A stretch of 64,000 nucleotides of DNA from Azospirillum doebereinerae (GTDB taxonomy: Bacteria > Pseudomonadota > Alphaproteobacteria > Azospirillales > Azospirillaceae): assembly GCF_003989665.1 (NCBI RefSeq), contig NZ_RZIJ01000011.1:1-64000 (forward strand). The letters run 5' to 3'. Of the stretch, positions 44,194-52,810 are shown one piece after another. How positions within the stretch are numbered: position 1 is the first letter of the stretch; every line of letters starts with the position of its first letter. The notes beneath the pieces are model-generated. The model searched no databases and was not told the DNA's origin. It worked only from the letters and a program-made list of their open reading frames with translations. The translations under genes were made by a program, and so were the position numbers.

Positions 44194-45410
44194 GGCATCC
44201 CCCGCAGGGCGATCCGCCGGTTGTACAGGTTCATCCCCGCCGACACGGCGAGGTTCACCGCCAGATAGGCGCCCATCATGATCGCCATGGTTTCCAGCAC
44301 CTGACCGGTCTGGTTGGCGCTGGTGTTGATGACGCTGACCAGATCGGGAAAGCCGATCGCCACCGCGAGGCTGGAGTTCTTGGTCAGGTTCAGATAGCTC
44401 GACGTCATCAGCGGCACGATGACGCGCAGCGCCTGGGGCAGCACGACCAGCCGCATGATGCGCCCGCGCGTCAGGCCCAGCGCGCGGGCCGCCTCCCACT
44501 GGCCGCTGGGGACGGACTGGATGCCGCCGCGCACGATCTCGGCGATCATGGCGGCGGCGTTGACCACCAGCCCGACCAGCAGGGCCGAGAATTCCGGCGA
44601 CACCGTGGCGCCCCCGGCGAAGTTGAAGCCCGCCAACTTGGGGACCTCCACGGCCAGCGGCACCCCCGCCGCCCACAGCAGCCCCGCCGGCGCCGCCACG
44701 GCCAGCGCCGCGACCGCCAGGCCGGCCATGCGTCCCCCGGCACCGGTTCCGGCCAGACCCAGCCGGCGCCGCAGCGCCGCGCCGCCCAACGCCAGCGCGA
44801 CCGCCAGCAGCAGCGCGCCCAGCGCCCAGCCGGCGGCCCGGCCGTCCACGAAGGCCGGCAACTGGATGCCCCGGTTGCACAGGAAGACGCCCGGCAGCGG
44901 GTTGAACGCCTGCCGGGGCGCCGGGAGAGCCTGAAAGGTGGCGCTCCAGAAGAAGAGTTGCAGCAGCAGGGGCGTGCTGCGGATCAGCTCGACGTAGCCC
45001 TGGACCAGCGCCGACAGCAGCGGGTTGCCCGACAGCCGCGCCACCCCCAGCGCCACGCCCAGCGCGGTCGCGATGGCGCAGCCGAGGACGGCGACCTTGA
45101 CGGTGTTCAGCAGCCCGACCAGCAGGGCGTGGGCGTAGCTGTCCTGCGGCCGGTGGTCGAGCAGCGATTCGCCGATCTCGAAATTGGCCGGGCGGGCCAG
45201 GAAGTCGAAGCCCGGCGTGATGCCGAACCGCGCCATGTTCCCGACCGTGTTGGTGCCGAGCAGGAGGACGGCCAGAGCCACGCCGGCCAGCAGCCCCAGT
45301 TGAAGGCCGGTGCGGCCGCCCCACCAGGAGGCGACCGCTCCGGCCGCACCGGACCGTCCGGGCGGAGCCGCTGGACGATCCGATCCGGTTTCATGCGCCG
45401 TTGTCCGCAC
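44190..45410 (-). CDS. aapQ: Amino acid ABC transporter permease, AapQ/BztB type
   Basis: The 406-residue permease has the split HisM-like domain of AapQ/BztB, with an insert of about 100 residues in the middle between the first and second permease blocks: VKVAVLGCAIATALGVALGV and YVELIRSTPLLLQLFFW before the insert, AAMIAEIVRGGIQSVPSGQW and EAARALGLTRGRIMRLVVLP after it. It lies 21 bases behind the binding-protein gene and overlaps aapM by four bases. Confidence 0.92.
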   Translation of the reverse strand: MRTTAHETGSDRPAAPPGRSGAAGAVASWWGGRTGLQLGLLAGVALAVLLLGTNTVGNMARFGITPGFDFLARPANFEIGESLLDHRPQDSYAHALLVGLLNTVKVAVLGCAIATALGVALGVARLSGNPLLSALVQGYVELIRSTPLLLQLFFWSATFQALPAPRQAFNPLPGVFLCNRGIQLPAFVDGRAAGWALGALLLAVALALGGAALRRRLGLAGTGAGGRMAGLAVAALAVAAPAGLLWAAGVPLAVEVPKLAGFNFAGGATVSPEFSALLVGLVVNAAAMIAEIVRGGIQSVPSGQWEAARALGLTRGRIMRLVVLPQALRVIVPLMTSSYLNLTKNSSLAVAIGFPDLVSVINTSANQTGQVLETMAIMMGAYLAVNLAVSAGMNLYNRRIALRGMP

Positions 45411-45431
45411 CGGGACGGCCTTCCCGCCGGT

Positions 45432-46520
45432 TCAGCGGAACGGCGGGGCGTAGAGCAGGCCGCCCTGGGTCCAGGGCGCGTTGTAGCCCCGCTCCAGCCC
45501 GACCTTGGTCTTCGGCCCGACGTGGCGTTCGAAGATCTCGCCGTAATTCCCCACCGTCTTGATGATGGTGTAGGCGAATTTCGGGTCGAGCTTGGCCGCT
45601 TCGCCCAGGCTGGGATCGACGCCCAGGAAGCGGCGGATCGACGGGTCGGCGCTGGTCAGGAAGCCGTCGACGTTGGCCTGGGTGATGCCCAGCTCCTCGG
45701 CCTGGATGGTGGCGTGGACCGCCCAGTTGACGATCTCCAGCCATTGGTCGTCGCCGTAGCGGACGGCCGGGGCCAGCGGCTCCTTGGAGATGCGCTCGGG
45801 CAGCAGGACGTAGTCGTCGGGCTTGGGCAACTGGGTGCGGGTGATCGCCAGATCCGAGGCGTCCTGGGTCAGCACGTCGCAGCGGCCGCTGGCGAAGGCC
45901 TTCTGGTTCTCGGCGGTCTCCTCGATCACCACCGGCTTGAAGCTGATCTTGTTCTGCCGGAAGAAGTCGGTGATGTTCAGTTCGCCCGTGGTGCCGGTCT
46001 GCACGCAGACGGTGGCGCCGTTCAGGTCCTTGCCCTTGGCGACGCCCAGCGTCTTGGGCACCAGCAGCCCCTGGCCGTCGTAGAAGACGACCGGACCGAA
46101 GTGGAAGCCCAGCTTGGTGGCGCGGGTGAAGGTCTGGGTCACGCCCGACAGCAAGATGTCGAACTCGCCCGATTGCAGGGCGGGCAGGCGCTGCTGCGGC
46201 GAGGACGAGACGAACTGCACCTTTTCCGGGTCGTTGAAGACGGCGATGGCGAGCGCCCGGCCGAAATCGACGAAGAAGCCCTGCCAGCGGCCGTTGCTGT
46301 CCGGCGCGAAGAAGCCGGGTTGCGAGCCGACGCCCACCTTGATCGCGCCGCGCGCCTTGATGGCGTCCAGCGTCGGCCCGGCCTTGGCGGCGCCGGTCAG
46401 GGCGAGCCCGAGCGCAAGGCCGAGCGCGCCGGCCAGCAGGGCGCGGGTGGGAACGCCCTTGGCGGGCGGAGCCTTGGCGGGTGGACGGGGCGTGGGAAGG
46501 GATTGGGACAAGCTGCGCAT
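45432..46520 (-). CDS. aapJ: Amino acid ABC transporter substrate-binding protein, AapJ type
   Basis: The 362-residue precursor has a signal peptide (hydrophobic stretch RALLAGALGLALGLALTG, cleavage after AKA near residue 45). Mature sequence starts GPTLDAIKARGAIKVGVGSQ and holds DFGRALAIAVFNDPEKVQFV, QTGTTGELNITDFFRQN and VGPKTKVGLERGYNAPWTQG, characteristic of AapJ/BztA general amino acid receptors. The start at 46520 was preferred over an ATG at 46535 because it has a weak GGGAA site; both are in frame. It leads aapJQM and faces the sulfur genes across an AT-rich control region. Confidence 0.9.
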   Translation of the reverse strand: MRSLSQSLPTPRPPAKAPPAKGVPTRALLAGALGLALGLALTGAAKAGPTLDAIKARGAIKVGVGSQPGFFAPDSNGRWQGFFVDFGRALAIAVFNDPEKVQFVSSSPQQRLPALQSGEFDILLSGVTQTFTRATKLGFHFGPVVFYDGQGLLVPKTLGVAKGKDLNGATVCVQTGTTGELNITDFFRQNKISFKPVVIEETAENQKAFASGRCDVLTQDASDLAITRTQLPKPDDYVLLPERISKEPLAPAVRYGDDQWLEIVNWAVHATIQAEELGITQANVDGFLTSADPSIRRFLGVDPSLGEAAKLDPKFAYTIIKTVGNYGEIFERHVGPKTKVGLERGYNAPWTQGGLLYAPPFR

Positions 46521-46710
46521 GGTGGATTCCCGCATGGATGTTCGTTGTTTTTCCGGAAGCGCGGGGCGTTGCCCGCCATCCGTCCGCAGCGCCGTCCGGA
46601 GCCTGTCCGACGGCCATGAGCCGTGGTGTTTCCGAGGGTGCGATGGGCAGCCGGTTGCGACCGCCTCAATACCCTAATTAGTGAATAGACTTTTCTGGCT
46701 GTCAAACGGT

Positions 46711-46731
46711 TTGTGCAAAATATTTATACAA
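46711..46731. promoter_or_regulatory. Candidate operator in the divergent sulfur-gene control region
   Basis: TTGTGCAAAATATTTATACAA has matching ends TTGT/ACAA around an AT core, in the middle of the AT-rich stretch between diverging transcripts. Shape and place suit a LysR-type (CysB-like) or GntR-type site. The evidence is symmetry and position only. Confidence 0.3.
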
Positions 46732-46893
46732 CATTTTCTAACAGTTAATTATGAGATTTTCCGCATTTTATGTCGATAAAATAAGTAGACAAAAATGAGG
46801 CTCTGGAGCAATCATGACGTGGAATGAACGGCGGGCCCTCCGCTCGCCTCCTCGTCACCCAGCTTCAAGCTCTTGTTTTGGAAAGGGCATCCG

Positions 46894-47091
46894 ATGGCCG
46901 CTCCCTCGTCCGTCCAGGACTCCGCTCCGGCTCCCACGCCCTCGGCTTCGGTCTGGATCCCGGTGCCGGAGGCCATGGCGTTCTGCGTCGAAATCACCGA
47001 CCCGGTGCGCTCCTCCGTTCCGGTCGGGAAGCTGTGGGACCGGATGAGCGGGGCTTGGCTGACGCGGTGCCGCCATCGCAAGGCCGCCTGA
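46894..47091 (+). CDS. Possible small protein upstream of the sulfur operon
   Basis: A 65-codon frame starting ATG at 46894 with GAAAGGG six bases upstream. The sequence MAAPSSVQDSAPAPTPSASV is low-complexity, the middle WIPVPEAMAFCVEITDPVR is hydrophobic, and the end WLTRCRHRKAA is basic. It holds two cysteines. It matches no family I know. It could be a leader peptide sensing cysteine, a small protein, or chance; a frame on the opposite strand also covers this place, so the call is weak. The next gene starts 105 bases on. Confidence 0.3.
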   Translation: MAAPSSVQDSAPAPTPSASVWIPVPEAMAFCVEITDPVRSSVPVGKLWDRMSGAWLTRCRHRKAA

Positions 47092-47196
47092 CGGTTCCTT
47101 CGGTCCGGGCGGTGCCGCCGCTCCGCGACGTTTCCACAAGCCATTCATGGTGTTTTTGAATTTTCCAAACCTGAATTTTTCGGGAAGGAGACCCTT

Positions 47197-48249
47197 TTGT
47201 CCGCGACACCCTCCCTCGCCGCCGCACCGGCGCTGCCGCTCCTCGACCTGTCGCGCTTCGACGGGGGCGGCGCCGACCGGGCCGTGTTCCTGTCGGAACT
47301 GCGCGCGGCGATCCGTCGCTTCGGCGCCTTCTACGTGACCGGCCACGGGGTCGATCCGGCGTTTCTCGACACCGTGTTCGGGCTGTCGCGCCGCTTCTTC
47401 GACCTGCCTGAGCGCGACAAGCTGGCCATCGAGATGGTCCACTCGCCGCATTTCCGGGGCTACACCCGCGCCGGCTGGGAACGCACCCGTGGTCGCGCCG
47501 ACTGGCGCGAGCAGGTGGACATCGGCTCCGAACGGCCGGTCCTGCCGGCTCTGGCGGACGCCCCGCACTGGACGCGGCTGCAAGGGCCGAACCAGTGGCC
47601 GGACGCCCTGCCCGAGCTGCGGCCCGCCGCCCAGCGTCTGCAGGACGAGCTGACCGGCGTCACCCTGCGCCTGCTGGCCGCCGTGGCGGTGGCGATCGGG
47701 CTGCCGGAGGATTCCTTCGCCGCCATCGTCGCCGAGGAGCCGACGCAGCTCATCAAGCTGATCCGCTATCCGGGCCGCGAGGTGTTGCCCGAAGACGGGG
47801 ATGCGGCGGCGGGGCAGGGCGTCGGCCCGCACAAGGACAGCGGCCTTCTGACCCTGGTCCTCCAGCACGAGCGCAGCGGCCTCCAGGCCGAGACCGCCGA
47901 GGGCTGGGTCGACGTGCCGCCGATCCCCGGCACCTTCGTGGTCAACGCCGGGGAACTGCTGGAACTGGCGACCGACGGCTATTTCCGCGCGGCGGTGCAC
48001 CAGGTGGTGACCCCGGCCGCCGGGACCGACCGGCTGTCGGTGGCCTTCTTCCTGGGCGCCCGCCTGGACGCGCGGGTGCCGGTGTTGCCGCTGCCGCCGG
48101 AACTGGCGGCCGAGGCGCGCGGGCCGGAGCGCGACCCGGACAACCCCCTGTTCCACACCGTCGGCGAGAACACGCTGAAAAGCCGCCTGCGCTCGCACCC
48201 CGACGTGGCGCAGCGCCATTACGCCGACCTGCTGGCCGCCGCCGTCTGA
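47197..48249 (+). CDS. Isopenicillin N synthase-like Fe(II)/2-oxoglutarate oxygenase
   Basis: The 350-residue enzyme belongs to the isopenicillin-N-synthase superfamily. The N-terminal DIOX_N part has FGAFYVTGHGVDPAFLD; the jelly-roll core carries the iron ligands His and Asp in GPHKDSGLLTLV and the distal His in RAAVHQVVTPA, with Arg-x-Ser (DRLSVAFFLG) for 2-oxoglutarate. It starts at TTG (47197), chosen because a strong GGAAGGAG lies six bases upstream and homology starts at once. The substrate is unknown. With metY and tauD behind it, it may release sulfur from an imported organosulfur compound. Confidence 0.88.
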   Translation: MSATPSLAAAPALPLLDLSRFDGGGADRAVFLSELRAAIRRFGAFYVTGHGVDPAFLDTVFGLSRRFFDLPERDKLAIEMVHSPHFRGYTRAGWERTRGRADWREQVDIGSERPVLPALADAPHWTRLQGPNQWPDALPELRPAAQRLQDELTGVTLRLLAAVAVAIGLPEDSFAAIVAEEPTQLIKLIRYPGREVLPEDGDAAAGQGVGPHKDSGLLTLVLQHERSGLQAETAEGWVDVPPIPGTFVVNAGELLELATDGYFRAAVHQVVTPAAGTDRLSVAFFLGARLDARVPVLPLPPELAAEARGPERDPDNPLFHTVGENTLKSRLRSHPDVAQRHYADLLAAAV

Positions 48250-48286
48250 GCGCCGCGCGCCCCCTCTTTCACGACGAGGATCCCTC

Positions 48287-49582
48287 ATGACCGACCGTTC
48301 GCCCCATTTCGAGACGCTCGCCGTGCATGGCGGCGGCCATCGCGCCGATCCCGTCACCGGCTCCGTCGCCGTGCCGATCCACCAGACGACCTCCTTCCAG
48401 TTCCAGGACACCGCCCACGCCCAGCGCCTATTCGCGCTGGAGGAACTCGGCCCCATCTACACCCGCGTCACCAACCCGACGGTGGACGCGCTGGAACAAC
48501 GGCTGGCCGCGCTGGAAGGCGGGGCGGCGGCGCTGGCGGTGGCCTCGGGTCAGGCGGCGTCCTTCTACTCGGTGCTGAACCTGGCGCAGGCCGGCGACAA
48601 CATCGTCACCTCGACCGACCTCTACGGCGGCACCTGGAACCTGTTCGCCAACACGCTCAAGCAGATCGGGATCGAGGCGCGCTTCGTCGATCCGTCCGAT
48701 CCGGAGAATTTCCGCCGCGCCACCGACGACCGCACCCGCGCCTACTACGCGGAAACCCTGCCCAACCCGAAGCTGAACGTCTTCCCGATCCGCGAGGTCG
48801 CCGAGATCGGCCGCTGGCTGGGCGTGCCGCTGATCGTCGACAACACGGCGGCCCCGCTGATCGTCCGGCCCTTCGAGCACGGCGCGGCGGTGACGATCTA
48901 TTCGGCGACGAAGTACATCGGCGGCCACGGCACCACCATCGGCGGCGTCATCATCGACGGCGGCAATTTCCCGTGGGAGGACCACGCCGACCGCTTCCCG
49001 CTGCTGACCAAGCCCGATCCCAGCTACCACGGCGCGGTGTGGACGGAGGCGGCCAAGCCGCTCGGCCCCATCGCCTATGTGCTGCGCGCCCGCGTCACGC
49101 TGCTGCGCGACACCGGGGCGGCGTTGAGTCCGTCCTCCGCCTTCCAGCTGATCCAGGGGTTGGAGACGCTGCCGCTGCGCCTCCGCCAGCACAACGCGAA
49201 CGCCATCAAGGTCGCCGACTATCTGAAGGCCCATCCGAAGGTGTCGGCGGTGATCTTCCCCGGTTTGCAGACCGGCGAGAACCGGCGCCGCGCCGACACC
49301 TATCTGAAAGGCGGCTACGGCGGGCTGGTCGGCTTCGAGCTGACGGGCGGGGCCGAGGCGGGGCGGCGCTTCATCGACGGGCTGAAGCTGCTCTACCACG
49401 TCGCCAACATCGGCGACGCCCGGTCGCTGGCCATCCACCCGGCCACCACGACCCATTCCCAGTTGTCGCCGGAAGACCAGCTCGCCAGCGGCGTGACCCC
49501 CGGCTACGTCCGCCTGTCCATCGGCATCGAGCATCCCGACGACATCATCGCCGATCTCGAACAGGCGCTCGCCGAAGCCTGA
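48287..49582 (+). CDS. metY: O-acetylhomoserine sulfhydrylase (MetY)
   Basis: A 431-residue PLP enzyme of the Cys/Met metabolism family that makes homocysteine from O-acetylhomoserine and sulfide (or methionine from methanethiol). Family features are HFETLAVHGGGHRADPVTGS, QTTSFQFQDTAHA, YTRVTNPTVDALEQRLAALE and the PLP lysine in YSATKYIGGHGTTIGG, with the closing HPATTTHSQLSPEDQLASGV typical of sulfhydrylases rather than cystathionine enzymes. It follows the oxygenase by 37 bases and is followed by tauD, so it can fix sulfide set free by these reactions. Confidence 0.93.
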   Translation: MTDRSPHFETLAVHGGGHRADPVTGSVAVPIHQTTSFQFQDTAHAQRLFALEELGPIYTRVTNPTVDALEQRLAALEGGAAALAVASGQAASFYSVLNLAQAGDNIVTSTDLYGGTWNLFANTLKQIGIEARFVDPSDPENFRRATDDRTRAYYAETLPNPKLNVFPIREVAEIGRWLGVPLIVDNTAAPLIVRPFEHGAAVTIYSATKYIGGHGTTIGGVIIDGGNFPWEDHADRFPLLTKPDPSYHGAVWTEAAKPLGPIAYVLRARVTLLRDTGAALSPSSAFQLIQGLETLPLRLRQHNANAIKVADYLKAHPKVSAVIFPGLQTGENRRRADTYLKGGYGGLVGFELTGGAEAGRRFIDGLKLLYHVANIGDARSLAIHPATTTHSQLSPEDQLASGVTPGYVRLSIGIEHPDDIIADLEQALAEA

Positions 49583-49665
49583 CGACGCCTGACGATGCGG
49601 GCCGAGGCGCGCCGCCCGGCCCCGTCGCGGCCCTTTCCACCGACACGAAGACCCCGAGACCTCCC

Positions 49666-50514
49666 ATGCCCGACGTTGCGCTTCCCGTCCTGACCGCCAC
49701 CCCCCTCGGCCCGACCATCGGCGCCCGCGTGGGCGGGATCGACCTCGCCCGCCCGCTGACGGCGGAGACCGCCGCCGAACTGGCGGCGCTGCTGGTGCGC
49801 CATCAGGTGCTGTTCTTCGAGAACCAGCCGCTGACGCCCGCGCAGCAGCGCGCCTTCGCCGCCGGCTTCGGGCCGCTGCACGTCCACCCGGTCTATCCCA
49901 GCGTGCCGGATTTTCCGGAAATCATGGTGCTCGACACCGGGCCGCACAACCCGACCGACAACGACGTCTGGCACACCGACGTGACCTTCGTGGAGGCGCC
50001 GCCGGCCATCGTCGCGCTGTCGGCCAAGAAAGTCCCGCCCAGCGGGGGCGACACCGTGTGGAGCAGCGCCTTCGCCGCCTACGAGGCGCTGTCGGAGCCG
50101 CTGCGCCGCCTGCTGGAGCCGCTGCACGCGGTGCACGACTTCACCCGGTCCTTCCCGGAATGGCGCCACGACAAGCCGGGAATCCGCGAACGCTGGCTGG
50201 AGGCGCGGGCGAAGAACCCGGCGCGCACCCATCCCGTGGTCCGCACCCACCCGGTGAACGGCCGCAAGGCCCTGTTCGTGAACGAGAACTTCACGGCGGC
50301 GATCCTCGGCCTCAGCCCACGGGAAAGCGACGGCATCCTGCGCATCCTGTTCGACCACGTCGCCCGTCCGGAATTCACCGTGCGCTGGCAGTGGAAGCCG
50401 GACGATCTGGCGCTGTGGGACAACCGGTCGACCCAGCATTACGCCGTGAATGACTACCTGCCGCACAGCCGGCTGATGCACCGCGCCACCGTGCTGGGCG
50501 ACCGCCCGGTGTAG
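49666..50514 (+). CDS. tauD: Taurine dioxygenase family protein
   Basis: The 282-residue Fe(II)/2-oxoglutarate dioxygenase follows the TauD layout: GARVGGIDLARPLTAETAAE, then the iron ligands His and Asp in DNDVWHTDVTFVEAPP, with STQHYAVNDY supplying the distal His and RLMHRATVLGD the arginine. TauD releases sulfite from taurine. It is found without tauABC; the transporter of this locus or the ssuABC set may supply substrate. It lies 83 bases behind metY. A related sulfonate, rather than taurine, may be its real substrate. Confidence 0.9.
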   Translation: MPDVALPVLTATPLGPTIGARVGGIDLARPLTAETAAELAALLVRHQVLFFENQPLTPAQQRAFAAGFGPLHVHPVYPSVPDFPEIMVLDTGPHNPTDNDVWHTDVTFVEAPPAIVALSAKKVPPSGGDTVWSSAFAAYEALSEPLRRLLEPLHAVHDFTRSFPEWRHDKPGIRERWLEARAKNPARTHPVVRTHPVNGRKALFVNENFTAAILGLSPRESDGILRILFDHVARPEFTVRWQWKPDDLALWDNRSTQHYAVNDYLPHSRLMHRATVLGDRPV

Positions 50515-50685
50515 GCGGCCCGCCGGCCGGCAATCCCCCGCCACCGGGTCGATGAACGAATTTGGATCGGGAGGCCGGATCGGCGGGGATTATCCGGCCG
50601 GTGGAAAGCTCTATCTCTGGATCGTCGGCGGCGGGCGGCCGGACTTGCGTCTCCGCCCCTCCCCATGAACCGAAGGAGATGGAGC

Positions 50686-51438
50686 ATGAGCACGGACAAC
50701 GGCGAGTTGGGCGGCAAGGTGGCGATCGTGACGGGCGCCTCGCGCGGCATCGGCGCCGCCGTCGCGGAGCGGCTGGCGGCGGACGGCTTCGCGGTGGTCG
50801 TCAACTATTCCGGCAGCGCCGGGGCGGCGGAGGCGGTGGCGGCGGGGATCGAGGGCCGGGGCGGCCGCGCCCTGACCGCCCAGGCCGACGTGAGCGACGC
50901 CGGGGCGGTCCGCCGCCTGTTCGACGCGGCCGAGGCGGCGTTCGGCGGGGTGGACGCGCTGATCAACAACGCCGGTATCATGGCGCTGTCCCCCATCGCC
51001 GAGCTGGACGACGCCGGATTCGACCGGCTGGTCGCGGTCAACCTCAAGGGCAGCTTCAACACCCTGCGCGAGGCCGCGCGCCGCCTGCGCGACGGCGGGC
51101 GGATCGTGAACTTCTCGTCCAGCGTCGTCGGGATGCTGCAACCGGGCTACGGCGCCTACGCCGCGACCAAGGCGGCGGTCGAGGCGATGACCTCCGTGCT
51201 GGCCAAGGAACTGCGTGGACGCTCGATCACCGTCAACGCCATCGCTCCCGGTCCGACCGCGACCGACCTGTTCCTGAACGGCAAGTCGCCGGAGCTTGTG
51301 GAGCGGCTGGCCAAGCTCGCCCCGCTGGAGCGTCTGGGCAAGCCGTTGGACATCGCCAGCGCCGTCGCCTTCCTGGCCGGGCCGGACGGCGCCTGGGTCA
51401 ACGGCCAGACCCTGCGCGTCAACGGCGGCATCATCTGA
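50686..51438 (+). CDS. Short-chain dehydrogenase/reductase
   Basis: A 250-residue classical SDR. The cofactor motif is TGASRGIGAAVAERL, NNAG is present as LINNAGIMAL, the catalytic Ser in VNFSSSVVG, and the Tyr-Lys pair in YGAYAATKAAVEAMT. The C-terminus has GQTLRVNGGII, usual for 3-oxoacyl-ACP reductase-like enzymes. The acidic/basic pattern after the glycine loop (VVVNYSGSAGAA) suggests NADP. The start at 50686 was chosen because of AAGGAG seven bases upstream; ATG at 50665 is less likely. Substrate unknown; it stands alone. Confidence 0.92.
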   Translation: MSTDNGELGGKVAIVTGASRGIGAAVAERLAADGFAVVVNYSGSAGAAEAVAAGIEGRGGRALTAQADVSDAGAVRRLFDAAEAAFGGVDALINNAGIMALSPIAELDDAGFDRLVAVNLKGSFNTLREAARRLRDGGRIVNFSSSVVGMLQPGYGAYAATKAAVEAMTSVLAKELRGRSITVNAIAPGPTATDLFLNGKSPELVERLAKLAPLERLGKPLDIASAVAFLAGPDGAWVNGQTLRVNGGII

Positions 51439-51445
51439 AAACAGG

Positions 51446-51694
51446 TCAACCGGCCGGCATGCGGTCCTTGAGGATCCGGCGCATCAGGACGGTGCCGCGA
51501 AACAAGGGGCCGATGTCTTCGTTGGTGTGGGCCGCGTCGATGAGGTCGCGGTTCACGGCGATGGCGTGGCGCAGTTGGTCGTCCGACCAGTCCGACAGCA
51601 GCCGATGCAGGCGCGGCTTGTCCTTCGGATCGAGGGCGATGCCGTTCGCCGGAACCATCGACGGGAAGGACGAGGAAGGAGAGGGGAGCGTCAT
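51446..51694 (-). CDS. Small hypothetical protein
   Basis: An 82-residue protein of unknown function, read convergently toward the SDR gene with seven bases between stops. It has a proline/serine-rich N-terminus followed by a helical block: KPRLHRLLSDWSDDQLRHAI and RDLIDAAHTNEDIGPLFRG, which looks like a compact four-helix soluble domain. No signal or membrane segment. The GC3 pattern supports coding. It lies 92 bases downstream of the LuxR-type regulator gene on the same strand, so the two may be co-transcribed. Confidence 0.6.
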   Translation of the reverse strand: MTLPSPSSSFPSMVPANGIALDPKDKPRLHRLLSDWSDDQLRHAIAVNRDLIDAAHTNEDIGPLFRGTVLMRRILKDRMPAG

Positions 51695-51786
51695 GCGCGC
51701 GGCGTCCTTGGGAAGCGGTGACGAACGATGGACTCTCCCCGCCTTCGGGCGGTCGGGCCCCCCGAGGGGGCCGCTCCCTTGAGCGT

Positions 51787-52446
51787 TCAGACCATGGCGG
51801 GGACCGACGCGGAGGCTTCGTCGCCGACGCCGTTGTTCATCGCCCAGATCGCCGCCTGGGTGCGGTTGCTGGCGTTGATCTTGCGCAGCAGGCTCTTCAG
51901 GTGGACCTTCACCGTCGCTTCGGTGATGCCCAGGTGGTTGGCGATCATCTTGTTGCTGTTGCCGTTCAGCAGGCAGCGCAGGATCTGGGTTTCGCGCTGG
52001 GACAGGCCCTTGCGCTGGGTCGGCTGGCTGGTGATCATGGTCTCGCCCTGGCCGGCGATCAGCAGGGCGGCGAGTTCGGTCGGGAACACCTTCTCGCCCA
52101 TCATCACCAGGGTCAGCGACTGCATCAGGGATTCGCTGGCGATGTCCTTGCGCAGGTAGCCGTCGGCGCCGGCCCGCAGCGCGGCGGCCAGACGCTGGGC
52201 GTCCAACTCGCCGGTCAGCACGACCAGACGGGCCTTGGGGTGCGCCTCGCGCAGGGCGTGGAAGGTCTCGGCGGCGATCTCGGACAGGGCCGGGTCGATC
52301 AGCACCAGCTGGGCTTCCGAGGACGCGCTGTCACGGATCGCGGCGGCTTCGCCGATCACGTCGAAGCGCGAGCCGTCGAACAGGCGCTTCATCCCTTCGC
52401 GGAACAGACGGTTCGGATCGACGAGGAACGTGGTCACACTGGTCAT
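51787..52446 (-). CDS. LuxR/NarL-type response regulator
   Basis: The 219-residue regulator has an N-terminal receiver (about 4-118): TFLVDPNRLFREGMKRLFDG and the acceptor Asp in LVLIDPALSEI. The acidic pair expected before it is only partly kept. The C-terminal LuxR helix-turn-helix (about 148-205) reads LSQRETQILRCLLNGNSNKM followed by IANHLGITEATVKVHLKSLL. The sensor kinase is not adjacent. It is divergent from nothing close, with a 364-base gap upstream. Confidence 0.92.
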   Translation of the reverse strand: MTSVTTFLVDPNRLFREGMKRLFDGSRFDVIGEAAAIRDSASSEAQLVLIDPALSEIAAETFHALREAHPKARLVVLTGELDAQRLAAALRAGADGYLRKDIASESLMQSLTLVMMGEKVFPTELAALLIAGQGETMITSQPTQRKGLSQRETQILRCLLNGNSNKMIANHLGITEATVKVHLKSLLRKINASNRTQAAIWAMNNGVGDEASASVPAMV

Positions 52447-52810
52447 GATCGGTTATCCGTGCTGAAGAGGTGAGCGGTCCTGCCGGAGGGGTCAGGCGCG
52501 GTGTTCGTTCGTGCAATCCAAAGATAATTCGTGGGCAGCCCGAATAAAACACGCTGATGGTGCAGGAAAGCTCGGCAAAGAACGCTAGTCCCTATGGCGG
52601 CTTCGGCCGTCCCGCTCAGACATATGGCCTTTTCTAAGACGGAAGGAGTAGGCCGAATTGCCTGGAATTTTGGGATTTCCCCGCATTCCCGCATCTTACG
52701 GGTGACGCATTGTTTGGAGCGCCACGAAAGAGCGCCGCCGGGGCGGCACCCGCCGCCCGTTTTGTTCCCGGCGGGCCGTTCCCGACGGGTTCCCGACCGG
52801 GCCGAAGCGC
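52447..52810. other. Gene-free stretch between two response regulator genes
   Basis: These 364 bases hold no convincing gene. The region near 52447-52560 should hold the promoter of the LuxR-type regulator gene. A hairpin GGGCGGC-ACCC-GCCGCCC at 52741-52758 is followed by GTTTTG on the plus strand, which would suit a plus-strand transcript, but no plus-strand gene precedes it closely. Confidence 0.45.

Larger units (their letters stand above)
46521..47196. other. Divergent control region between transporter and sulfur-metabolism genes
   Basis: This 676-base gap contains one possible 65-codon gene (46894-47091). Bases 46675-46800 are unusually AT-rich for this genome and must hold the promoters of aapJ (minus) and of the oxygenase/metY/tauD genes (plus). 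A TTGT...ACAA palindrome (46711-46714 with 46728-46731) is a possible regulator site. I see no SAM-II or other known riboswitch motif. Confidence 0.5.

Noticed and set aside
46814..47159. Two further open frames in the aapJ/oxygenase gap (46814-47047 and 46824-47159)
   Set aside because: They overlap each other and the better candidate at 46894, lack ribosome sites, and have arginine/leucine/serine-rich sequence typical of shadows.
52741..52763. GC-rich hairpin followed by GTTTTG on the plus strand
   Set aside because: No plus-strand gene ends near it, and on the minus strand there is no T-run after it, so I do not call a terminator.
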